Of a stretch of 64,000 nt of DNA, positions 25,483 to 33,060 are shown in pieces (the stretch's first letter is position 1; every line of letters begins with the position of its first letter). The notes beneath the pieces were generated by a model, which ran no database searches, had not been told where the DNA came from, and saw only the letters and a list, made by a program, of their open reading frames with translations. Origin of the DNA: an uncultured Eisenbergiella sp. (lineage in GTDB: Bacteria > Bacillota > Clostridia > Lachnospirales > Lachnospiraceae); the NCBI GenBank assembly GCA_947630215.1, contig CANRGX010000001.1:1-64000 (forward strand), given 5' to 3'. The position numbers were made by a program, and so were the translations under genes.

Positions 25483-26645
25483 AGGAATGCAAACCGCCCT
25501 TTACCGGGAAGGAAAAAATCAGGTTCAATGTGCCGCCCTTTGTGGGAAAAGAATACGAGTACATGAAGCAGGCGGTGGAGAATGGAAAGATCTGCGGAGA
25601 CGGGGAATTTACCAGGCGGGTCAGTCAGTGGTTTGAGGAAAGGACGGGCACGGCGAAATGTCTGATGACCACCTCCTGCACCCACGCCACGGAGCTGGCG
25701 GCGCTGTTGTGCAATATCGGGCCGGGGGACGAGGTGATCATGCCTTCGTATACCTTTGTGTCCACGGCCAACGCCTTCGTCCTGCGGGGAGCGGTGCCGG
25801 TGTTTGTGGATATCCGGCCCGATACCATGAATATCGACGAAAAACAGATTGAGGCGGCGATCACAGAGCGCACCCGGGCCATTGTACCGGTGCACTATGC
25901 GGGCGTTTCTTGTGAGATGGACACCATCATGGAGATCGCAGGCCGCTACGGTCTGGCGGTGATTGAGGATGCGGCCCAGGGTGTCATGGCCTCCTATAAA
26001 GGAAAGGCGCTGGGTTCCATCGGGGACTTTGGCTGTTTTAGCTTCCATGAGACCAAAAATTACAGCATGGGAGAGGGCGGCGCCCTGTTGATCCGGGATC
26101 CCAAGGACGTGGAAATGGCGGAAATTTACCGGGAAAAGGGGACGGACCGCAGCAAGTACTACCGGGGACAGGTGGACAAGTACCGCTGGCAGGAGTTCGG
26201 CTCCAGCTATCTGCCCAGCGAGCTCAATGTCGCCTACCTTTGGGCGCAGCTGGAGGTCGCGGAGGAAATCAACCGGCAGCGTCTTGCGCGCTGGCAGGAA
26301 TACTATGAGAATCTCACGCCCCTGGCACAGCAGAAGAAGATTGAGCTGCCGGTAGTGCCGGAGGGCTGTGTGCACAATGCGCATATGTTTTATATCAAAA
26401 CGGCGGATGAAAAGGAAAACGCCGCGCTGCGGGACTTTTTAAAGAGTCGGGACGTGCTGGCCGTCACCCACTATGTGCCGCTGCATTCCGCGCCGGCGGG
26501 CAGGAAATACGGCCGGTTTTTTGGCGAGGACAGGTATACGACAAAGGAGAGCGAACGGCTGCTGCGTCTGCCCATGTACTACGGGCTGTCGGCTCAGGAC
26601 GCCGCCTTTGTGGCGGATCAGGTGAAGGAATTTTATGGGGCATGA
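25479..26645 (+). CDS. wecE: dTDP-4-amino-4,6-dideoxygalactose transaminase, WecE/RffA
   Basis: PLP aminotransferase of the DegT/DnrJ/EryC1 family that makes dTDP-4-amino-4,6-dideoxy-D-galactose from the 4-keto sugar. The sequence follows E. coli WecE closely by eye: GKICGDGEFTRR, PSYTFVSTANAFVLRGA, RPDTMNIDE, VIEDAAQGVM. The PLP lysine is in SFHETKNY (Lys193), and GEDRYTTKESERLLRLP is near the end. Length (388) is normal. The enzymes that make its substrate (RmlA, RmlB) are not in the window. It is coupled to membrane proteins on both sides by short overlaps. Confidence 0.92.
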   Translation: MKECKPPFTGKEKIRFNVPPFVGKEYEYMKQAVENGKICGDGEFTRRVSQWFEERTGTAKCLMTTSCTHATELAALLCNIGPGDEVIMPSYTFVSTANAFVLRGAVPVFVDIRPDTMNIDEKQIEAAITERTRAIVPVHYAGVSCEMDTIMEIAGRYGLAVIEDAAQGVMASYKGKALGSIGDFGCFSFHETKNYSMGEGGALLIRDPKDVEMAEIYREKGTDRSKYYRGQVDKYRWQEFGSSYLPSELNVAYLWAQLEVAEEINRQRLARWQEYYENLTPLAQQKKIELPVVPEGCVHNAHMFYIKTADEKENAALRDFLKSRDVLAVTHYVPLHSAPAGRKYGRFFGEDRYTTKESERLLRLPMYYGLSAQDAAFVADQVKEFYGA

Positions 26646-28443
26646 AAAGGAGGGCGCGCGGCCATATGGCCGGGTGGCGCGCATAGGAAAGCATCCCAAC
26701 TGCATAGGGGCGCTGGTTCTGACGGCGGCGCTGTTTGTCCCTCTTGTGCTGCGGTTTGATTTTTACTATGATCTCAACGACGACGTTTTGATCAAGGACA
26801 TTTTGTCCGGGGTTTATACGGGGGCGCCGGAGGGCCATACGATGCAGCTTCTGTATCCGCTGGGGCTGCTTTTGAGCCTTTTATACCGCTGCCTTTCCCT
26901 GCCCGTGTTCGGTGTTTTTCTGGCGCTGTGTCAGTTCGGGAGCATTTTTGTCATCGGCCTGTGTACCGTCCGCTGCTTTTTTGAATGGGGGAAAAAGGTG
27001 CTGGCGCTGGCCGGGATAGGCGTCTTTTTTCTGGTGTCCTTCGGCTGGCACCTGGTGTTTTTGCAGTATACGGTGACGGCGGGGATGCTGGCGGGGGCGG
27101 CCGTTTTCCGGGTGCTGACCCTGCCGGAGATACAGGGAGAGACGGCAGGCAGCTTTTTGCGGCGGAATCTGCCCGCTCTTTTGCTTTACTGGCTGGCCTT
27201 CTGCCTGCGGTCGGAAATGGCGCTTCTCTTACTGCCGCTGGCCGCCGCTGCGGGACTTTGCAGATGGACCCGGGAGGGACGGATGCTCCGGCCGGAAAGG
27301 GCGCGAAAGTATCTGCTGACCTTTGCCGCTTTGCTGTTGGGACTTTTTGTCTGTTACGGCTGGGATGCGCTCGCCTATAGCAGCGGGGAATGGAAGGAGT
27401 TTAAGCAGTTTTTTGACGCCCGTACCGAGCTCTACGATTACCGGCAGGACGTGATCCGCGATTATGAGGGCAATGAGGCGGCCTACCGATCCGCCGGGGT
27501 GTCCCCGCGGCAGCAGGCGCTGTTGGAAAATTACAATTTCGGTGTGGACGACGGCATCGACGCGGCGCTGCTTTCGGCGCTCAATGAAGCTGCCGGGGAA
27601 GGGGAGATGGGAGGACTGTTCCGCAAAAGCCTGCGGGAGGGCCTCTGGGATCTGCTGTACGGGCACTGGCTGAGCCGTAAGGATCTGTTTTTGAACCTGG
27701 TATTCTGGGCAGCTTTAGCGGCTGCGGCCTGGCGTTTTCTGAAAAAAAAGCGGTTCCGCCCGCTGGGACTTTTGCTGCTTTTGCTGATCGCAGGCGGCGC
27801 GTTGTGGCTGTTTTTGCTGCTGCGGGATCGGATCGTGGACCGGGTGGTGCACCCGCTGTATCTGACGCAGATTCTGTTGTTTTTCGGGCTTTGGCTGGGA
27901 ACCGGGGCCCCTGAGGAGGAACCCGGGAAGAACCCGTCAAAAAGCCGCGTGTCCCTCTGTCTGCTGGCCTGTGTGCTGGGCGCTGCGGCTCTGGTTGGCC
28001 TGCCTTTCACCGTCAAAACCATCGGACAGGAATGCGCCCGCCGGGAGGCGGTCAACGCAGAGAACCGGGCGGTCATGGCGTACTGCGCTGCCCGGCAGAA
28101 CCGGCTGTTTCTGGAAGATGTGTACTCTACGGTGGATTTTTCGGAGCGCATTACGGTGGACCGACAGAAGCCGTTTAATTACGATCTGCTGGGCGGGTGG
28201 CTGGTAAAAAGCCCGCTGACGGCCCGGAAGCTGGCGGCCTTTGGATTTTCCTCCATGGGAGAGGCGCTGCGATCCGGCGGCAATGTTTTCCTGCTGTGCA
28301 GCACACAGACGGATATGGACTGGCTGAGGGCGTATTTCGCAGAGGAGGAGCTGCCATACGAGGTGGTGCGCACGGGAAGCGCGGCAGAGGACGTGGATCT
28401 CTATCAGGTGCTGCCTGTGTCGGGGATAGAAACGCTGGAATGA
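26635..28443 (+). CDS. GT-C-like integral membrane protein
   Basis: A 602-residue polytopic membrane protein with about twelve hydrophobic helices. An acidic first loop YDLNDDVLIKDILSG (about residues 44-58) resembles that of GT-C-fold glycosyltransferases. A mid-protein soluble loop (about 250-335) and a C-terminal soluble part (about 450-602) are present. It overlaps the end of wecE by 11 bp, with AAGGAA about 7 bp before the ATG. Family not recognised; not similar by eye to the other GT-C-like genes here except in layout. Confidence 0.6.
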   Translation: MGHEKEGARPYGRVARIGKHPNCIGALVLTAALFVPLVLRFDFYYDLNDDVLIKDILSGVYTGAPEGHTMQLLYPLGLLLSLLYRCLSLPVFGVFLALCQFGSIFVIGLCTVRCFFEWGKKVLALAGIGVFFLVSFGWHLVFLQYTVTAGMLAGAAVFRVLTLPEIQGETAGSFLRRNLPALLLYWLAFCLRSEMALLLLPLAAAAGLCRWTREGRMLRPERARKYLLTFAALLLGLFVCYGWDALAYSSGEWKEFKQFFDARTELYDYRQDVIRDYEGNEAAYRSAGVSPRQQALLENYNFGVDDGIDAALLSALNEAAGEGEMGGLFRKSLREGLWDLLYGHWLSRKDLFLNLVFWAALAAAAWRFLKKKRFRPLGLLLLLLIAGGALWLFLLLRDRIVDRVVHPLYLTQILLFFGLWLGTGAPEEEPGKNPSKSRVSLCLLACVLGAAALVGLPFTVKTIGQECARREAVNAENRAVMAYCAARQNRLFLEDVYSTVDFSERITVDRQKPFNYDLLGGWLVKSPLTARKLAAFGFSSMGEALRSGGNVFLLCSTQTDMDWLRAYFAEEELPYEVVRTGSAAEDVDLYQVLPVSGIETLE

Positions 28444-29777
28444 GAGGAAGGGAAAACGTGGAGCGGAAGGTATACGAAGTAAAACCCATAGCCGGCAGGC
28501 TGAAAAACCGGGATGTGACGGTGACGGTGCCCGGTTCCAAGAGCATCACCAACCGCGCCCTTTTGCTGGCCACGTTGGCGGAAGGGGAGAGTTTGCTTTG
28601 CGGCGCGCTCTTTTCCGAGGATTCCCGCTTCTTTTTGCAGTGTATCCAGACACTGGGGTTTGAAACGGTCGTGGAAGAACAAAAGCGTCGGATCCGGGTG
28701 AAGGGGCTGGGAGGGCTCGTCCCGGTAAAGGAGGCGGCGCTCTATGTGGGCAGCGCGGGAACGGCGGCCCGATTTCTGACGGCCTTTCTGGGACTGTCGG
28801 AGGGCAGCTGGCATTTCGACGCATCCGGGCAGATGCGCAGGCGGCCCATGCAGCCTCTTTTACAGAAGCTGGAGGAAATGGGCGCGAAGGTTGCGTTTGA
28901 AGGACAGGAGGGGCATTTCCCTTTCCGGTTGGAGGGATGCCGGACGGGCAGGCGGGAGGTTTCCGTGGATATTCAGCGTTCCAGTCAGTTTTTGAGCGCG
29001 CTTCTGATTTCCTCCTGTCTGGCGCCACAGGGACTGCGGGTGGCCGTGGAAGGCACGCACGGCATGGCCTATGTGGATATGACGGTGGAGATGATGCGGC
29101 AGTTTGGCGTGGGCTGTGAAAGGACGGTTTCCAAGGACGGACAGATCGTCTACGAGGTGCGCGCCGGGCAGCGTTACCGGGCGCGGGAGTATGGGATAGA
29201 GCCGGATCTTTCCGCCGCCGCCTATTTCTTTGCCATGGCGGCGCTTCTGGGGGTGCGCGTGACGGTGCCGGGCGCCCGGCTGGACGGACTCCAGGGGGAC
29301 GCCGCGTTTTTGGGTATTCTGGAGCGGATGGGCTGCCGGGTCGGCCAGAGTGCAGCGGGCGTCGTAGTGGAGGGGCCCGCGGACGGAAAGCTGGCCGGGT
29401 TGACGGCGGATATGAGCGCCTGTTCCGATCAGGCCATTACGCTGGCGGCGCTGGCGCCCTTTGCCGAAGGGCCGGTCACCATCACGGGGATCGGGCACAT
29501 CCGGTATCAGGAGAGCGACCGGCTGGCGGCGATGGAAACGGAGCTGTCCCGCCTGGGGATCCGCTGCGTAACCACGCAGGACAGCATTACCATATGGCCC
29601 GGGAAACCGCAGCCTGCTCTGGTGGAAACCTACGAGGATCACCGGATGGCCATGGGGTTTGCGCTCATCGGCCTGCGGGCGGAGGGCATCCGGATTGCGG
29701 ATCCCGACTGCTGCAAAAAGACGTTTGAAAATTATTTTGAGGTATTGGAGGAAGCTGCGGCAGGGCTTACCGCGTGA
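28440..29777 (+). CDS. aroA: 3-phosphoshikimate 1-carboxyvinyltransferase (EPSP synthase)
   Basis: Transfers enolpyruvate from PEP to shikimate-3-phosphate in aromatic amino acid synthesis. Motifs: VPGSKSITNRALLLA, GSAGTAARFLTA, MRRRPMQPLLQ, SSQFLSALLISS, EPDLSAAAYFFA, HIRYQESDRLAAM and TYEDHRMAMGFALIG. All expected active-site blocks are there and length (about 445) is normal, so it looks functional. ATG 28440 overlaps the previous stop by 4 bp; GTG 28458 with AGGAAGGG before it is a good alternative start. No other shikimate gene is near; it lies inside a glycan operon, which is odd. Confidence 0.92.
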   Translation: MRGRENVERKVYEVKPIAGRLKNRDVTVTVPGSKSITNRALLLATLAEGESLLCGALFSEDSRFFLQCIQTLGFETVVEEQKRRIRVKGLGGLVPVKEAALYVGSAGTAARFLTAFLGLSEGSWHFDASGQMRRRPMQPLLQKLEEMGAKVAFEGQEGHFPFRLEGCRTGRREVSVDIQRSSQFLSALLISSCLAPQGLRVAVEGTHGMAYVDMTVEMMRQFGVGCERTVSKDGQIVYEVRAGQRYRAREYGIEPDLSAAAYFFAMAALLGVRVTVPGARLDGLQGDAAFLGILERMGCRVGQSAAGVVVEGPADGKLAGLTADMSACSDQAITLAALAPFAEGPVTITGIGHIRYQESDRLAAMETELSRLGIRCVTTQDSITIWPGKPQPALVETYEDHRMAMGFALIGLRAEGIRIADPDCCKKTFENYFEVLEEAAAGLTA

Positions 29778-29811
29778 GCGCAAAAGGCTGCCGGAAAGGG
29801 AGGAAACACAG

Positions 29812-30342
29812 ATGTCTGCGGCATATCCGGAAAACGGACAAATCTATCTGCGGCCCATTACCATGGCGGATACCGACCGGATTGTGGCCTGGAGGAACCA
29901 GGATCGGGTGCGGCGCAATTTTCTCTATCAGAAACCCTTTACCAAAGAGGGACATGAGGAATGGATGCGTACCCAGGTGGCCGCCGGAAGGGTGGTACAG
30001 TTCATCATCTGGGAAAAAGAGCCCAACCGGCCGGTGGGCAGCGTCTATTTCCGGGATATCGATCCGGTGAACAAAAAGGCGGAATACGGCATTTTCATCG
30101 GGGAGGCGGACGCGGCCGGCAGGGGGATCGGCACCCAGGCCGCCAGGCTGGCGGTGGCCTACGCACGGGATGTGCTCCGGCTGCACAAGCTGATGCTGCG
30201 GGTGTTTGCCGACAACCGGGCGGCGGTCAGGAGCTATTTAAACGCGGGCTTCACCCAGGAGGCCTATTTGAAGGACGAGGTTTGGCAGGACGGAGGATAC
30301 CGGGATCTGATCCTGATGGCCGTGATTTTTGATACGAACTGA
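29812..30342 (+). CDS. GNAT N-acetyltransferase, RimJ/RimL or PseH-like
   Basis: A 176-residue GNAT protein. It has an N-terminal IYLRPITMADTDRIVAWRN, an acetyl-CoA loop ADAAGRGIGTQAARLAV (about residues 97-113) and the beta-bulge VFADNRAAVRSYLNAGF. AAAGGGAGG precedes ATG 29812. The length and the LRPI...W.N start resemble amino-sugar acetyltransferases such as PseH, WecD or PglD-like GNATs, so it could acetylate the product of WecE or supply the missing PseH step. Substrate not provable from sequence. Confidence 0.8.
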   Translation: MSAAYPENGQIYLRPITMADTDRIVAWRNQDRVRRNFLYQKPFTKEGHEEWMRTQVAAGRVVQFIIWEKEPNRPVGSVYFRDIDPVNKKAEYGIFIGEADAAGRGIGTQAARLAVAYARDVLRLHKLMLRVFADNRAAVRSYLNAGFTQEAYLKDEVWQDGGYRDLILMAVIFDTN

Positions 30343-30413
30343 CCCGGCAGAATATGCAAAAACAGGAGCGCCTATGCGAATTGCCTGCTAAGCGCTCCGG
30401 AATGGGGATTTTT

Positions 30414-31379
30414 ATGGAAAAAAAGTTGGTGAGTTTTGTGATCCCGTGTTATCGTTCGGCGCAGACCATCGGCGGGGTGACGGAGGAGGTCGGCGCCGCC
30501 ATGGGCGCGCTGGGGGCTTACGAGTATGAGATCATTTTGGTCAACGACGGTTCGCCCGACGACACGCTCCGGGAGATCCGCAGACTGTGCGCTGCAAATC
30601 CCCGGATCCGCGGCGTGGATCTGGCGCGCAACTTCGGACAGCACGCGGCGCTGATGGCGGGTTTTCATGAAGCACAGGGCGATCTGCTGGTCTGTCTGGA
30701 CGACGACGGGCAGACGCCTGCCGCCGAGGTGGGAAAGCTGCTGGCGGCCATAGAGGACGGAGCCGACGTGGTCTATGCCAGGTACGGGCATAAACAGCAT
30801 AACGCCTTTCGCAATTTCGGCAGCCGGGTCAACGACTGGATGCTGTGCCTGATGCTCCATAAGCCGAAGGACCTTTTTGTTTCCAGTTATTTTGCGGCCC
30901 GCCGGTTTGTGATGGAGGAAATGCTGCGCTATGAAAACGCCTTTCCCTATGTCATCGGCCTGGTGCTGCGGACCACCCGCAATATCGTGAATGTGACGGT
31001 GGAGCACCGGGAGCGTAAGGCCGGTGTGTCCGGCTATACCTTTGGCAAGCTGTTGTCGCTGTGGTTCAACGGCTTCACCGCTTTTTCGGAAAAGCCGCTC
31101 CGGATTGCCACCATCACCGGAATCGGCTGCGCCGCCGCCGGTTTCCTGTACGGGATATATACGGTGATCAAAAAGCTGGTGGTTCCGGACGTGCCCGTGG
31201 GCTTTTCGGCGCTGATGTCCGGCATCATGTTCATCGGCGGTATGCTGATGCTGCTTTTGGGGATGATCGGGGAATATATCGGAAGAATATATATTTGTAT
31301 GAATCACGCGCCGCAGTTTGTGGTGCGGGAACGGATAGGCCTGGATGAGGAAAAAGACGGGGAACAGACAACAAAATGA
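30414..31379 (+). CDS. Glycosyltransferase family 2, GtrB/ArnC-like with membrane anchor
   Basis: A 321-residue GT2 with two C-terminal membrane helices (about 228-252 and 262-285). The catalytic domain shows FVIPCYRSAQTI, VNDGSPDDT, DLARNFGQHAALMAG and CLDDDGQTP. This is the polyprenyl-phosphate sugar synthase arrangement (GtrB, ArnC, DPM1), which makes undecaprenyl-phosphate sugars as donors for GT-C transferases. That fits the GT-C-like membrane genes around it. The start is taken at ATG 30414; ATG 30402 and 30354 in the same frame are alternatives. Confidence 0.85.
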   Translation: MEKKLVSFVIPCYRSAQTIGGVTEEVGAAMGALGAYEYEIILVNDGSPDDTLREIRRLCAANPRIRGVDLARNFGQHAALMAGFHEAQGDLLVCLDDDGQTPAAEVGKLLAAIEDGADVVYARYGHKQHNAFRNFGSRVNDWMLCLMLHKPKDLFVSSYFAARRFVMEEMLRYENAFPYVIGLVLRTTRNIVNVTVEHRERKAGVSGYTFGKLLSLWFNGFTAFSEKPLRIATITGIGCAAAGFLYGIYTVIKKLVVPDVPVGFSALMSGIMFIGGMLMLLLGMIGEYIGRIYICMNHAPQFVVRERIGLDEEKDGEQTTK

Positions 31380-33060
31380 AACGGTGGGGGAAAACGTGGG
31401 CCGTGTCCGGCGGGACAAAAATACTCTCCGTGTGAATGCAGCATCCGCCGTCTGCGCTCTGTTTTTGTCGTTCTCCTTTCTGTGGGGGCGGCAGTTGGAC
31501 AGAAACGGAGGCGTGGACTTTTTGTCGCTCCAAACCTGGCTGTGTCCCCTGGTTATGGCGGCCTGTCTGCTGCCGGGGATCCGGTGGCTTTTTTCCCGTT
31601 CCCCCAGGTGCCGGCAGCCGGCAGCTTTGGCTGGGCGCGGCGGGTTCTGGTGCAGGGCGGGCATTTTGTTCCTTTCCTGGTTCCTGGTATTTCTGGCGGC
31701 CTATCCGGGTTTTTTTTCCTATGACGCCACCGACGAGCTGGAGGAAGTGCTGACCGGATCCTACGTGACCCGGCATCCGCTGGTGCACGTTCTTCTTTTG
31801 GGGAAAACCGTGCAGGGGATCCGGCAGCTGACCGGCAGCTACAACACCGGAATCGCGGTCTATGTGCTGGTGCAGATGGCGCTGACAGCGCTTCTGATCT
31901 CCTGGATTCTGGGATTGATAGGGCGTGTCTGCAGTAAAAAATGGCTGGCGGCAGCGCTGTTCTTTTTTGCATTTTTCCCCGTGATTCCCATGTATGCGTT
32001 ATGTACCAGCAAGGATCTGCCCTATACGGCCTGTATGCTGGCCGCGGTGGCGCTGCTTTGGCAGGGCGCGTCCGGATATGGCGTTTCTGTATCCGGGAAA
32101 CGGATGGGATATGGGATCGCGCTGACCCTGTCCCTTTTTGGCATGGCGGTTTTTCGCAGCAACGGGCTCTATGTGTTTTTGCTCACCGTTCCGGTGGTGC
32201 TGGGACTGGCGGGCAGGCGGGGAAGAAAGCGCGCAGCGTTTGTGTGTCTGGCAGCGCTTCTGCTCTGTCTGGGGACAAAGGGGCTTCTCCGGACGCTGCT
32301 GCGCCCGGTGGACACGGATGCCCAGGAGGCGTTTACCGTTCCCATACAGCAGCTGGCCAGAACCTGGACGTACAGTCCGGAGATCTTTGGGGAAACCGGG
32401 CAGCAGGATCTGTTTGCCTTTCTGCCCCGGGAGACGCTGGCGCGCTATACGCCAAAGCTCTCCGATCCGGTGAAGATCGATTTCCGGACGGAAAAGTACC
32501 GGGAGGATCCGGCGCGCTTCTGGCGGCTCTGGCTTTCCGTTGGCGGCAGGGCGCCCTTTACCTATGGGAATGCGTGGCTGATGACCTCCTACGGATTCTG
32601 GTATCCGTTTACGGTGATCGACGTCTACAACGGCAGCCGGTATTATGAGACCTGTTCCTATTTCAGCTGTGAGACGGAGCCGCCCGGTGTGCGGCAGAGC
32701 CGGTTCCCTTTTCTGGAGGCCGTCTATAAAAGCATTTCCTGGCGGGATAAGATCCACCGGATCCCGGTGGTATCCTGGATGTTCTCTCCCGGCTTTTTGT
32801 GCTGGATCTATGTGACGGGCGGCCTGTATCTGGCGGCCCGGGGCCGGTGGAGGGATCTGGGGGCGTTTGCACCGGTCTACCTGAATCTGCTGTCCGTGCT
32901 GTTCGGACCGGCCTGCCTGGTGCGTTATGTGCTGATTTTCTGGTTTGCGCTGCCGCTTTTTCTGGTTGTCATCCGATCCCAAATATGCTATACTGCTATG
33001 GATAATGGGGAAAGTGGAAAAGCCTGCCGATTGGGCGCTCTACAGGAAAGGCTCTCATGA
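31345..33060 (+). CDS. DUF6020-like membrane protein (GT-C-like)
   Basis: A 571-residue polytopic membrane protein that overlaps the previous gene by 35 bp. The loop YPGFFSYDATDELEEV (about residues 117-132) followed by TRHPLVHVLLLGK is typical of DUF6020-type proteins of Clostridia, which look like GT-C glycosyltransferases. A conserved-looking loop with LYALCTSKDLPY (inside residues about 213-225) follows. Its likely role is transfer from an undecaprenyl-phosphate sugar made by the upstream GtrB-like enzyme. The family name is from recall of sequence style. Confidence 0.65.
   Translation: MRKKTGNRQQNETVGENVGRVRRDKNTLRVNAASAVCALFLSFSFLWGRQLDRNGGVDFLSLQTWLCPLVMAACLLPGIRWLFSRSPRCRQPAALAGRGGFWCRAGILFLSWFLVFLAAYPGFFSYDATDELEEVLTGSYVTRHPLVHVLLLGKTVQGIRQLTGSYNTGIAVYVLVQMALTALLISWILGLIGRVCSKKWLAAALFFFAFFPVIPMYALCTSKDLPYTACMLAAVALLWQGASGYGVSVSGKRMGYGIALTLSLFGMAVFRSNGLYVFLLTVPVVLGLAGRRGRKRAAFVCLAALLLCLGTKGLLRTLLRPVDTDAQEAFTVPIQQLARTWTYSPEIFGETGQQDLFAFLPRETLARYTPKLSDPVKIDFRTEKYREDPARFWRLWLSVGGRAPFTYGNAWLMTSYGFWYPFTVIDVYNGSRYYETCSYFSCETEPPGVRQSRFPFLEAVYKSISWRDKIHRIPVVSWMFSPGFLCWIYVTGGLYLAARGRWRDLGAFAPVYLNLLSVLFGPACLVRYVLIFWFALPLFLVVIRSQICYTAMDNGESGKACRLGALQERLS

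Noticed and set aside
25479-26645. Considered the aminotransferase as the missing PseC
   Set aside because: Its sequence follows WecE motif by motif (GKICGDGEFTRR, HETKNY, GEDRYTTKESERLLRLP), not the PseC type.
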